Of a stretch of DNA of 26,025 bases, positions 6,309 through 14,240 are shown one piece after another; the first letter of the stretch is position 1; every line of letters starts with the position of its first letter. The notes under the pieces were generated by a model that saw only the letters and a program-made list of their open reading frames with translations, ran no database searches and was not told the origin of the DNA. The position numbers and the translations under genes are program-made. The DNA comes from Ruminococcaceae bacterium UBA5905. Lineage in GTDB: Bacteria; Bacillota; Clostridia; Oscillospirales; Acutalibacteraceae. The DNA is taken from assembly GCA_002431285.1 (NCBI GenBank), contig DJEF01000007.1, forward strand, positions 1 to 26,025. Reading direction: 5' to 3'.

Positions 6309-8117
6309 TTATTCGTCGTCCAGCTTGAGCACCGCCATAAAGGCCTCCTGAGGCACCTCCACGCTGCCCAGCTGCCGCATCCGCTTTTTGCCCTCTTTCT
6401 GCTTCTCCAGCAGCTTTTTCTTCCGGGTGATATCGCCGCCGTAGCATTTCGCCAGCACATCCTTGCGCATGGCCCGCACCGTCTCCCGGGCGATGACCTT
6501 GCCGCCGATGGCTGCCTGCACCGGCACCTCAAACAGCTGCCGGGGGATGTTATCCCGGAGCTTTTCGCACATCTTGCGGGCGCGGGCATAGGCATTGCCG
6601 GAAAAGAGGATGAACGACAGGGCATCCACCGGCTCCCCGTTGAGCAGAATATCCAGCTTCACCAGATCGGATTTGACATACCCCTTCAGCTCATAGTCAA
6701 AGCTGGCATAGCCCTTGGTGCGGGATTTCAGCGCATCGAAAAAGTCGTAAATAATCTCGTTGAGGGGCAGCTCATAGTGAATATCCACCCGGGTGGGGTC
6801 CAGATACTTCATATCCTTGAACACGCCCCGCCGCTGCTGGCACAGCTCCATAATATTCCCCACATAGTCGTTGGGGGCGAAGATATGCGCCTCGGCGATC
6901 GGCTCCTCCGCCATGGCAATGGTGGTGGGGTCGGGGTAGTTGGTGGGATTATCCACCATCACCACGCTGCCGTCGGTGAGAGTCACCCGGTAGCTGACGC
7001 TGGGGGCGGTGGTGATCAGATCGAGATTATATTCCCGCTCCAGCCGCTCCTGGATAATCTCCATATGCAGCAGCCCCAGAAAGCCGCAGCGGAACCCAAA
7101 GCCCAGCGCCACCGACGTCTCCGGCTCAAAGGTGAGGGACGCGTCGTTGAGCTGCAGCCGCTCCAGCGCCTCCCGCAGATCCTGATAGTGGGCGCCGTCC
7201 GCCGGGAACACGCCGCAGAACACCATGGGGTTCACCCGGCGATAGCCGGGCAGCGGCTCGGCGGCGGGGCGCGCCGCCAGCGTGACGGTATCGCCCACCC
7301 GGGCGTCGCCCACCGTCTTGATGGACGCCGCCAGATAGCCCACCTGACCCGCCTCCAGCACCCCGGTCGGCTCCAGCCGCCCCGGGCGCATAATGCCGGT
7401 CTCCACCACATCAAATTCCGCCCCCGACGCCATCATCCGGATGCGGTCGCCGGTGCGCACCGTGCCGTCCATCACCCGGAAATACACGATGACCCCCCGG
7501 TAGCTGTCGTAGTAGCTGTCGAAGATCAGCGCTTTCAGCGGGGCGGTTTCGTCCCCGGCGGGGGCGGGCAGCCGCACAATGGCCTCCAGCACCGCGTCGA
7601 TATTCAGCCCCGCCTTGGCGGAGATGCAGGGGGCGTCGTGGGCCTCGATGCCGATGATGTCCTCGATCTCCTGCTTGACCCGCTCCGGGTCGGCGGCGGG
7701 CAAATCAATCTTATTGATCACCGGAATGATATCCAGCCCATGCTCCGAGGCGAGATAGGTATTGGCCAGGGTCTGCGCCTCCACGCCCTGGGAGGCGTCC
7801 ACTACCAGCAGCGCCCCCTCGCAGGCCGCCAGCGACCGGCTCACCTCATAGTTGAAGTCCACGTGACCGGGGGTGTCGATGAGGTTAAAGGTATAGTCCT
7901 CCCCATCCTGCGCCCGATAGTTGAGGGTGACGGCGTGGGCCTTGATGGTGATGCCCCGCTCCCGCTCCAGATCCATGCTGTCCAGGAGCTGATCCTCCAT
8001 ATCCCGCAGCGCCACGGTATTGGTCTTTTCCAGCAGGCGATCCGCCAGCGTGGATTTGCCGTGGTCGATGTGGGCGATGATGCAAAAATTGCGTATATGC
8101 GCTTTTCTGTCCGCCAA
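6309..8117 (-). CDS. lepA: Elongation factor 4, ribosomal back-translocating GTPase
   Basis: A 602-residue translational GTPase, the usual LepA length. G-domain motifs are AHIDHGKST (about residues 15-23), DTPGH, and NKID, and RGITIK covers switch 1. The C-terminal LepA-specific domain includes [13 protein letters not shown] and the basic tail [22 protein letters not shown]. LepA binds stalled ribosomes and affects elongation and assembly. The frame is open to 8264, but homologues begin a few residues before HIRNF. I therefore chose TTG at 8117 (protein reads [11 protein letters not shown]), with GGGGGA (complement of 8124-8129) six bases upstream. An ATG nearby at 8132 is in another frame. 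It is followed by the deacetylase gene in the same operon. A predicted promoter about 200 bp upstream implies a long leader. Confidence 0.95.
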   Translation of the reverse strand: MADRKAHIRNFCIIAHIDHGKSTLADRLLEKTNTVALRDMEDQLLDSMDLERERGITIKAHAVTLNYRAQDGEDYTFNLIDTPGHVDFNYEVSRSLAACEGALLVVDASQGVEAQTLANTYLASEHGLDIIPVINKIDLPAADPERVKQEIEDIIGIEAHDAPCISAKAGLNIDAVLEAIVRLPAPAGDETAPLKALIFDSYYDSYRGVIVYFRVMDGTVRTGDRIRMMASGAEFDVVETGIMRPGRLEPTGVLEAGQVGYLAASIKTVGDARVGDTVTLAARPAAEPLPGYRRVNPMVFCGVFPADGAHYQDLREALERLQLNDASLTFEPETSVALGFGFRCGFLGLLHMEIIQERLEREYNLDLITTAPSVSYRVTLTDGSVVMVDNPTNYPDPTTIAMAEEPIAEAHIFAPNDYVGNIMELCQQRRGVFKDMKYLDPTRVDIHYELPLNEIIYDFFDALKSRTKGYASFDYELKGYVKSDLVKLDILLNGEPVDALSFILFSGNAYARARKMCEKLRDNIPRQLFEVPVQAAIGGKVIARETVRAMRKDVLAKCYGGDITRKKKLLEKQKEGKKRMRQLGSVEVPQEAFMAVLKLDDE

Positions 8118-8320
8118 AAGAATTCCCCCATGTTGTGTGTTGCTTATAGGATAAGAGCTCCGGGTGCAACGGTTCCCGAACCGGAAAATTTTCGGCGAAC
8201 AGCGGTTTCTACCGGCGGGCTGCCCGGCCAAAGCATACGGGCGTATGCTGGGCGGGGGAAACAAGCCCGATCGTCACGCTGTTCGGCCGAAAAAACCATC
8301 GTACCGTGTTTGCTTTTCCT

Positions 8321-8349
8321 ATTTTACCAGATATACAAAGAAATGACAA
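8321..8349 (-). promoter_or_regulatory. Predicted sigma-A promoter of the lepA operon
   Basis: On the minus strand, TTGTCA (complement of 8344-8349), 17 bp, then TAAAAT (complement of 8321-8326). The start point would be near 8314, giving a leader of about 200 nt before the TTG start of lepA. Confidence 0.62.
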
Positions 8350-8361
8350 GCAAAAAGTAAA

Positions 8362-8377
8362 ATTGGCAATTGCCAAT
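8362..8377. promoter_or_regulatory. Perfect 16-bp palindrome over the thuA -35 box (operator candidate)
   Basis: ATTGGCAATTGCCAAT is its own reverse complement. It overlaps the -35 element of the thuA promoter (8370-8375) and ends 13 bp from the lepA -35 element. A perfect dyad of this length at this place is what a dimeric repressor site looks like. The binding protein is unknown. Confidence 0.6.
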
Positions 8378-8398
8378 CCCCCACCCGTGTGCTATACT
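8370..8398 (+). promoter_or_regulatory. Predicted sigma-A promoter of thuA-prmA-GH95-rsmE
   Basis: TTGCCA (8370-8375), 17 bp, then TATACT (8393-8398), 41 bp before the ATG. The four genes downstream have gaps of 5 to 27 bp and no terminator, so this promoter probably serves them all. Confidence 0.65.
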
Positions 8399-8439
8399 GA
8401 GGGCGAATATTTGACCGACAGGTCAGGGAGGTAATTGAT

Positions 8440-9165
8440 ATGATCCGCGTAACCGTATGGAACGAATATGAGCACGAGCGGCAGGAGCCGTCCATCGCCG
8501 CCATTTACCCGGAGGGCATTCACAAGGCCATCGCCGCCTTTCTGGGGGAGGAGACGGATTTCACCGTCCGCACCGCCACCCTGCAGGACCCGGAATGCGG
8601 GCTGACCGAGGAGGTGCTGCACGACACCGACGTGCTGCTGTGGTGGGGACACATGGCGCACCATAAGGTGCCCGACGAGGTGGCTGTCCGGGTACAGCAG
8701 GCGGTGCTGAAGGGCATGGGGCTGATCGTGCTCCACTCCGGCCATCACAGCAAGCCTTTCAAGCTGCTCATGGGCACCCCCTGCAACCTCACCTGGCGGG
8801 AGGATGGCGACATGGAGCGCATCTGGGTGGTGAACCCCGCCCATCCCATCGCTCAGGGCGTCGGCCCCTATTTCAATCTGGAGCATGAGGAGACCTACGG
8901 CGAAGTGTTCGACGTGCCCCAGCCGGACGAGCTGGTGTTCATCGGCTGGTACAGCGGCGGCGAGGTGTTCCGCTCCGGCTGCTGCTGGCAGCGGGGGAGA
9001 GGAAAAATCTTCTATTTCCAGCCCGGTCACGAGAGCTTTCCCACCTTCTACAATAAGAATGTGCAGACAGTGATTAAAAACGCCGTGCGCTGGGCGGCAC
9101 CGGTGAACCGCATTGATGAGCTGGTTTGCCCTCATGTGGAGAAGCCCCACTGCAAATTTGACTGA
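8440..9165 (+). CDS. ThuA-like (trehalose utilization) domain protein
   Basis: A 241-residue protein that resembles the ThuA family throughout. It opens with [13 protein letters not shown] and [11 protein letters not shown], continues with [13 protein letters not shown] and [15 protein letters not shown], and ends with [20 protein letters not shown]. The fold is class-I glutamine-amidotransferase-like. In rhizobia ThuA works with ThuB in trehalose and related disaccharide catabolism (keto-sugar intermediates). The exact role in Clostridia is not settled. No signal peptide is visible, so it is cytoplasmic. The ATG at 8440 is preceded by AGGGAGGT (8424-8431). It is first in a probable operon with prmA, 13 bp downstream. 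A partner dehydrogenase is not seen in this window. Confidence 0.8.
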   Translation: MIRVTVWNEYEHERQEPSIAAIYPEGIHKAIAAFLGEETDFTVRTATLQDPECGLTEEVLHDTDVLLWWGHMAHHKVPDEVAVRVQQAVLKGMGLIVLHSGHHSKPFKLLMGTPCNLTWREDGDMERIWVVNPAHPIAQGVGPYFNLEHEETYGEVFDVPQPDELVFIGWYSGGEVFRSGCCWQRGRGKIFYFQPGHESFPTFYNKNVQTVIKNAVRWAAPVNRIDELVCPHVEKPHCKFD

Positions 9166-9178
9166 TAAGGAGCGCCCT

Positions 9179-10099
9179 ATGGACTGGACAGAGGTATGCA
9201 TCCGGGTGGAAACCGCCCGCACCGACGAGGCCGCCGCCATCGCCAATATGGCGGTGCCCTATGGGCTGTATATTGAAGATTACAGCGATCTGGAGGAGGG
9301 CGCCCGGGAGATCGCCCACATCGACCTCATTGACGAGGAGCTGCTGACCCGGGATCGGAGCCACAGCATCATCCATCTGTATATCGACCCGGAGGACAAT
9401 CCCCCGGAGGCGGTGGCGTTCCTGCGGGAGCGGCTGGCGGCGGCGGGCATCCAGAGCGACGTGGAAGCCAACGCCGTGCGGGAGGAGGACTGGGCCAACA
9501 ACTGGAAGAAATACTTTAAGCCACTGCCGGTGGGGGAGCGGCTGCTGATCTGCCCCTCCTGGGAGACCGCCGACAACCCGGAGCACCGGGCGGTGCTGTC
9601 CATCGACCCCGGTATGGCGTTCGGCACCGGCGGTCACGACACCACCCGTCTGGTGCTGGAAACGCTGGAGCGGCACATTCAGCCCGGCGACGCCTTTCTG
9701 GATGTGGGCTGCGGCAGCGGAATCCTGAGCATCGCCGCCTGCCTGCTGGGCGCGGGCAGCGCCCTGGGGGTGGATATTGACGCGCTGGCGGTGAAAACCG
9801 CCCGGGAGAACGGAGAGCTGAATGGGCTGACCCCGCCCCGGTATACCGTGATGCAGGGGGATCTGACCCGGGATGTGACCGGCACCTATCCGGTGATCGC
9901 CGCCAATATCGTGGCGGACGCCATCATCGCCCTGTCCCCGGCCGTCCCCGCCCTGCTGGCGGAGGGCGGCGTCTACATCGTCTCCGGGATCATCGACACC
10001 CGGGAGGAGGATGTGCAGGCGGCGCTGGCGGATTGCGGCTTTACGGTCACCGAGCGGCACGAACACGGCGGCTGGCTGTGTCTGGTATGCCGCCGATAG
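9179..10099 (+). CDS. prmA: Ribosomal protein L11 methyltransferase
   Basis: A 306-residue SAM-dependent enzyme that trimethylates ribosomal protein L11. The N-terminal L11-recognition domain includes REEDWANNWKKYFKP (about residues 101-115). The methyltransferase domain follows with AFGTGGHDTT (about 147-156), the SAM loop DVGCGSGILSIAA (from 175), GVDIDALAVKTARENGELNG and AANIVADAI, in the usual PrmA order. The open frame extends upstream into thuA, but the ATG at 9179, with TAAGGAG at 9166-9172, gives the normal N-terminus. In many Firmicutes prmA is directly followed by rsmE. Here a glycoside hydrolase gene lies between them, 27 bp after prmA. Confidence 0.95.
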   Translation: MDWTEVCIRVETARTDEAAAIANMAVPYGLYIEDYSDLEEGAREIAHIDLIDEELLTRDRSHSIIHLYIDPEDNPPEAVAFLRERLAAAGIQSDVEANAVREEDWANNWKKYFKPLPVGERLLICPSWETADNPEHRAVLSIDPGMAFGTGGHDTTRLVLETLERHIQPGDAFLDVGCGSGILSIAACLLGAGSALGVDIDALAVKTARENGELNGLTPPRYTVMQGDLTRDVTGTYPVIAANIVADAIIALSPAVPALLAEGGVYIVSGIIDTREEDVQAALADCGFTVTERHEHGGWLCLVCRR

Positions 10100-10126
10100 A
10101 TTGCGCAGAAGCGGGAGGAGATGCCC

Positions 10127-12469
10127 ATGAACCGGGATACTGTCTGGCAGGAGACTCCCGCCACGGGGCTGGAGCAGCGGTGGCGGGATGCCACCCCGCT
10201 GGGGAACGGGCTGACGGGCGTGCTGCAATATGGCGGCGTTGCTGCCGACAGCTGGATTCTCAGCCGCTATGACCTGTGGCACAACGGGCGGCTGGGGGAG
10301 ATCCCGGACGTCAGCGACAGGCTGGCGGAGATGCGGCGGCTGGCAGCGGCCGGACGATATGAAGATGCCTGCGGGGTGCTGTGCGACGCGATGGCGCAGG
10401 CGGGCTATGACACCGCCGCCGCCACCATGCGGTCGGCGGCGGAGCTGCGGCTGCATTTCGATTGTCCCGGGATGTACGCCGGGTATCGGCGGGCGCTGCA
10501 GCTGGACACCGCCGAGGCGGAGCTGACCTATACGCTGGACGGCAAGCCCTACCGTCGGCGCACCTTTGTGTCCCGGCGGCGGGATGTGGTGGTCTGCCGG
10601 ATGGAGAGCCCTCAGCCGGCGGCGCTGTCGCTGGAGCCGGTATTTTACGCCAGCCACGAGGGCGAAAAGGAGCAGCAGACCCGTCGGGAGGACGAGGCAA
10701 CCCTTGCCCGGGAGCGGCGGGGAGATGTGTGCTGCTATGCCGTGCAGGGGCAGGACGGCACCTGGTTCGGGGTGTGCTGCCGGGTGGTGACGGACGGAGC
10801 CGCCGCCGTATCCCCGGAGGGGATCGCCGTGACCGGCGCCACCGATACGCTGCTGCTTGCCCGGGTCTTTTCCGGGGAGCCCAGCCGGGAGCAGGCGCTG
10901 GAGCGGGCGGTGGCGGCGCTGGGAGCGCTGCCCGCCGACTATGACCGGCTGCGGCGGGAGCATATCCGGCTGCACCGGGCGCTGTATGCGGGGGCACAGG
11001 TGCGCCTGTATCCCGGGCGCACCTGCCATTCCAACGAGTGGCTGCTCCGGGACGCCCGCCAAAACCGCTGCTCCCCGGAGCTGGCGGAAAAGCTGTGGCG
11101 GTTCGGACGCTATCTGTTTATCAGCGGTGTCCACGAGACGGGGCTGCCCTTTCCCCTTTACGGGCTGTGGGCGGCGGGATATGACCGGCCCTGGACCCAG
11201 CACGTAGGCAACGAAAATGTGGAGATTATCCATTGGCACGCCGCCGTAGGGGGTCTGTCGGCGCTGGTGCGCCCCCTCATCCGCTATTATTGCGGGATGA
11301 TGGACACCTTTCGCCAGGCGGCGCAGCGGGTGTTCGGCTGCCGGGGGATTTTCGTCAGCACCTATACCTCCCCCGGCATCGGCGCGCCCACGCCCTGTGT
11401 GCCGGTGATCCTGCATTTCTGCGGCACCGCCGGGTGGCTGTCCCGGCATTTCTATGAATACTATCGCATGACCGGGGATGAGGAGACTTTACAGCGGGAG
11501 ATTCTGCCCTTTATGCTGGAGGCGGCGGCATTCTATGAGGATTACGCCACCTATGACGGGGAGGGGCAGCTGGTGCTGTATCCCTCCGTCAGCCCGGAGA
11601 ACAGCCCCCGGGAATTTCAGGACACCCCTCATCCCGCCGTCACCGGGCACCCCATGCCGGTGACGAAAAACGCCACCATCGAGTTGGCGATCCTCAAGGA
11701 ACTGCTCACCCATCTGCTGGAATTGCACGAGACCCATCCGCTGCCGGCAGGCCGGGTGGAAAAGTGGAAAACCATGCTGGCGGCGATCCCGGATTACCGC
11801 ATCAACGAGGACGGCGCCATCGCCGAGTGGATCGACCCCGCCGTGCACGATTATTACGCCCACCGGCATCTGTCGCAGGTGTACCCCGCCTTCCCCGGTG
11901 AGGAGATCGGCGGCGGTCGGCGGGAGGAGCTGCTGCCGGCATTCCGCAAGGCAGCGCAGCTGCGGCAGATGGGCTCCTTCACCGGCTGGTCCATGGCACA
12001 CACGGCGAATATCTATGCCCGTCTGGGCAGCGGCGAGGCGGCGATGACCTGTCTGGACGGCATGGCGAAGGTATGCCTGTTGCCCAATTTTTTCACCCTG
12101 CACAACGATTATCGGGGCATGGGCATCACCACCGATCAAATGGGAGATGAGACCTTTGTGCCGGTGCAGCTGGACGCGCTCATGGGCGACGTCAGCGCCT
12201 TGCAGGAAATGCTATTGACGGTGACGCCGGGGCACATCCGGCTGCTGCCCGCCCTGCCGGAGCGGCTGGCACGGGGTAGGTTTATCGGCGCCCGGTTTTA
12301 TGGCGGGCGCATCGACCTGCGCTGGGATACGGCGGTGCGCACCTGCCGGGCGGTGCTGACGGCACAACGCCCGGTCACGGTGACAGTGGAGCTGCCCTTT
12401 GGGGGCGGCTGCCGCACCCTGACGCTGGCGGCGGGGGAGACCGCCGTGACGGAAACCGGAAAGGAGTGA
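10127..12469 (+). CDS. GH95-family alpha-L-fucosidase-like enzyme
   Basis: A 780-residue protein, near the size of the GH95 catalytic architecture. The N-terminal beta-sandwich starts with ATPLGNGLTGVLQYGG, the family's PLGNGxxGxxxxGG motif. In the (alpha/alpha)6 barrel, GNENVEIIHW places Asn362 and Asn364 as the N-x-N pair that activates water in Bifidobacterium AfcA (Asn421/Asn423). SVSPEN places Glu491 as the general acid (Glu566 in AfcA). VQLDALMGD gives Asp683 as the likely base-side Asp. It would release alpha-1,2-linked L-fucose; some GH95 members act on L-galactose. No signal peptide is seen, so it acts on imported oligosaccharides. Start ATG 10127 is favoured over 10121 by GCGGGAGGAG (10111-10120). 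The stop TGA overlaps the rsmE ribosome site, so the genes are co-expressed. Confidence 0.82.
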   Translation: MNRDTVWQETPATGLEQRWRDATPLGNGLTGVLQYGGVAADSWILSRYDLWHNGRLGEIPDVSDRLAEMRRLAAAGRYEDACGVLCDAMAQAGYDTAAATMRSAAELRLHFDCPGMYAGYRRALQLDTAEAELTYTLDGKPYRRRTFVSRRRDVVVCRMESPQPAALSLEPVFYASHEGEKEQQTRREDEATLARERRGDVCCYAVQGQDGTWFGVCCRVVTDGAAAVSPEGIAVTGATDTLLLARVFSGEPSREQALERAVAALGALPADYDRLRREHIRLHRALYAGAQVRLYPGRTCHSNEWLLRDARQNRCSPELAEKLWRFGRYLFISGVHETGLPFPLYGLWAAGYDRPWTQHVGNENVEIIHWHAAVGGLSALVRPLIRYYCGMMDTFRQAAQRVFGCRGIFVSTYTSPGIGAPTPCVPVILHFCGTAGWLSRHFYEYYRMTGDEETLQREILPFMLEAAAFYEDYATYDGEGQLVLYPSVSPENSPREFQDTPHPAVTGHPMPVTKNATIELAILKELLTHLLELHETHPLPAGRVEKWKTMLAAIPDYRINEDGAIAEWIDPAVHDYYAHRHLSQVYPAFPGEEIGGGRREELLPAFRKAAQLRQMGSFTGWSMAHTANIYARLGSGEAAMTCLDGMAKVCLLPNFFTLHNDYRGMGITTDQMGDETFVPVQLDALMGDVSALQEMLLTVTPGHIRLLPALPERLARGRFIGARFYGGRIDLRWDTAVRTCRAVLTAQRPVTVTVELPFGGGCRTLTLAAGETAVTETGKE

Positions 12470-12474
12470 CCGGG

Positions 12475-13203
12475 ATGCCCCGGTTTTTTGTGGAGCACCC
12501 GCTGGGGATGGGAGAGGAAACGGCACTGGTCGGCGCGGATGCCCGGCACATCGCCGGAGCGCTGCGCATGACCCCCGGCGAAGCCCTCACCCTCTGCGAC
12601 GGGCAGGGGACGGATTATGCCTGCACTCTCACCGCCGTGGAGCGGGAACGGGTGACGCTGGCGGTGGATGCCGCCGCCCCCAACCGCACCGAGCCGACGC
12701 TGGCGGTGACCCTCTATATGGGGCTGCCCAAGGGGGATAAGCTGGAATGGATCATTCAAAAGGCGGTGGAGCTGGGGGTTACCGCCGTTGTGCCGGTGAT
12801 GACCGCCCGCAGCATCGCCCGGGTGGAGGGCAAGGACGCCGCCAAAAAGCAGGAGCGCTGGCAGCGCATCGCCGACGAGGCGGCGGGACAATCCGGGCGG
12901 GGGATCCGCCCCCGGGTAGAGCCGCCCCGGCGCTGGAAAGAGACGCTGCCCCGGCTGGCGGCGGAAAACACGCTCCTGTGCTATGAGGGCGGCGGGCAGC
13001 CTCTGGGAGAGCTGGTGGCTCCGGAGACCCGGGCGGTCTCGCTGGTCATCGGCCCGGAGGGGGGCTTCGATCCCGGCGAAGTGGCGGCGGTGACCGCCGT
13101 CGGCGGGCGGATTGCTACCCTCGGTCCCCGGATTCTGCGGTGCGAAACCGCTCCGCTGGCGGCGCTGACGGTGCTGATGGAGCGGACGGGAAATCTGCGG
13201 TAA
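12475..13203 (+). CDS. rsmE: 16S rRNA m3U1498 methyltransferase
   Basis: A 242-residue SPOUT-class enzyme that methylates N3 of U1498 in 16S rRNA. The N-terminal PUA-like part has DARHIAGALRMTPGEALTLCDGQG. The middle has GLPKGDKLEWIIQKAVELGV, a hallmark of RsmE. The knotted SAM site is VIGPEGGFDPGEV followed by LGPRILRCETAPLAAL. The ATG at 12475 is used instead of GTG at 12466 because AAGGAG (12461-12466) lies 8 bases before it. It is the last gene of the thuA-prmA-GH95-rsmE run, followed by a 149-bp gap with no clear terminator before the next gene. Confidence 0.95.
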   Translation: MPRFFVEHPLGMGEETALVGADARHIAGALRMTPGEALTLCDGQGTDYACTLTAVERERVTLAVDAAAPNRTEPTLAVTLYMGLPKGDKLEWIIQKAVELGVTAVVPVMTARSIARVEGKDAAKKQERWQRIADEAAGQSGRGIRPRVEPPRRWKETLPRLAAENTLLCYEGGGQPLGELVAPETRAVSLVIGPEGGFDPGEVAAVTAVGGRIATLGPRILRCETAPLAALTVLMERTGNLR

Positions 13204-13352
13204 ACCGGCGGGGGAGACTGACCGGGGTATACGCCCCCGGGTGGAGTTTCCGCTGCGCCGAAAAGAGGGGCTGCCCCGGCTGTCGGAGGAAAGCGGGGTT
13301 CTCCGGGATATAGTTCGGAACCGACAACCATATACGTGAGGAGGAAAAAGGA

Positions 13353-13961
13353 ATGGCAGGTGTCCATCTCCGAGGAGAGGTCATAGCCCTTGTGCTGATA
13401 CCGATTTTATTGGTCGCGTCCGTCGGCTTTCTGCTGTGGGACGACAGCAGAAGCACCTGTGAGCCGTTGGAAATGGATGCGGCGGTTTTACAGACGGTCT
13501 CCGACCGGTTGCCCGTCCCCCGGGAGACGCTCGAGGGGGAGACCGTCATACGGGAAAAGGCGTTCCGGGGCATTGTCGCGTATTATGCCGAACCTGTCAC
13601 GGAGCAGCGGGCGCAGGCGCTGACCGCGTATTTTCAGGAGCAGGCGCAGCAATATCAGGGTGCGTATGTCCCGTTACACGGGGAACCGGCAGCCGCTCTG
13701 GTGGGAAACCGGTATTATTCTTCCGTGATCGACAAAATCGGGTACGGCTGGCTCAGCTATAAGGGCAACCTCTATGCCGCCTACACCTCCCGCGAGCAGG
13801 CACAGGGCAAGCCGAATTATCGCAACCGGTATGAATTTTCTTTCGTGAAAAGCGGTGCGGCCTATCATTTTATCCTGTTCAGCCGCCGACAGGAGCCGGA
13901 AACGGCGCTGACGGCGGCAGCGGCATACCTGTCCGCGCAGATACAGCCGGACGCACAGTAA
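13353..13961 (+). CDS. Hypothetical single-pass membrane protein with extracytoplasmic domain
   Basis: A 202-residue protein I do not recognise. Residues 9-29 are strongly hydrophobic (VIALVLIPILLVASVGFLLW), after a short N-terminus with one Arg, so it is a signal anchor with the remaining 170 residues outside. There is no lipobox. The outer part has alternating polar strands and helices (RAQALTAYFQEQAQQYQGAYVP, IDKIGYGWLSYKGNLYAAYTSREQ, YEFSFVKSGAAYHFILFSRRQE). This looks like one compact alpha/beta domain. The ATG at 13353 follows GAGGAGGAAAAAGG (13338-13351). A weak -10-like TATAGT lies at 13310. The gene is closed by a strong terminator. Base composition resembles its neighbours except for slightly more A/T. 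Function unknown. Confidence 0.75.
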   Translation: MAGVHLRGEVIALVLIPILLVASVGFLLWDDSRSTCEPLEMDAAVLQTVSDRLPVPRETLEGETVIREKAFRGIVAYYAEPVTEQRAQALTAYFQEQAQQYQGAYVPLHGEPAAALVGNRYYSSVIDKIGYGWLSYKGNLYAAYTSREQAQGKPNYRNRYEFSFVKSGAAYHFILFSRRQEPETALTAAAAYLSAQIQPDAQ

Positions 13962-14033
13962 AACCGGCAGAGGTATGCAGCAAGACGCGCCCAACGGAAG
14001 ATTTCGCCGCTTATTGAACCCTACATCACAGAG

Positions 14034-14080
14034 AAAGCCACCGTAACGGAACGTGCATCGTTCCGTTACGGTGGCTTTTT
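14034..14080 (+). terminator. Rho-independent terminator
   Basis: A perfect 20-bp stem (14034-14053 with 14059-14078), a TGCAT loop, and five T at the end. It closes the plus-strand block. Reading from the minus strand it ends in TTTCTCT, so it may also stop the khpB transcript. Confidence 0.88.
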
Positions 14081-14240
14081 GCAATTCACAGGCGAAGCGT
14101 CCTGCGTCCAGACGCCAGATATTCGGAATCTGCGTCGGGCCACAGTCTTTGTCCACTTTTCCACAATCTGCGTGGGGTGCCCACACCGCGTATTTCTGTA
14201 TACACCTTCGCTGTGCGGTCGATCGCATAGATTCTATCGC
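14081..14240. other. Gene-free gap between terminator and khpB
   Basis: No gene is visible. It holds one DnaA-box-like 9-mer TTTTCCACA (14157-14165) and a direct repeat AATCTGCGTsGGG (from 14127 and 14165). The box is about 5 kb from the origin and may be chance. Confidence 0.4.

Larger units (their letters stand above)
8118..8439. other. Divergent lepA/thuA intergenic region with lepA leader
   Basis: No gene of its own is seen in these 322 bp. The left two thirds would be the lepA leader RNA. The leader includes a perfect stem at 8232-8249 (AGCATAC, GGGC loop, GTATGCT) inside a wider GCCC/GGGC pairing. The right third holds the two back-to-back promoters, the 16-bp palindrome, and a short inverted repeat TGACC-GACA-GGTCA (8412-8425) just before the thuA ribosome site. 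Confidence 0.6.

Noticed and set aside
13222..13242. CCGGGG...CCCCCGG inverted repeat after rsmE as a terminator
   Set aside because: No T-run, imperfect arms and a GC-rich context where such pairs arise easily.
14157..14165. Isolated TTTTCCACA as a DnaA-controlled site or second origin part
   Set aside because: A single 9-mer 5 kb from the origin is expected by chance fairly often; no neighbouring boxes or AT-rich stretch.
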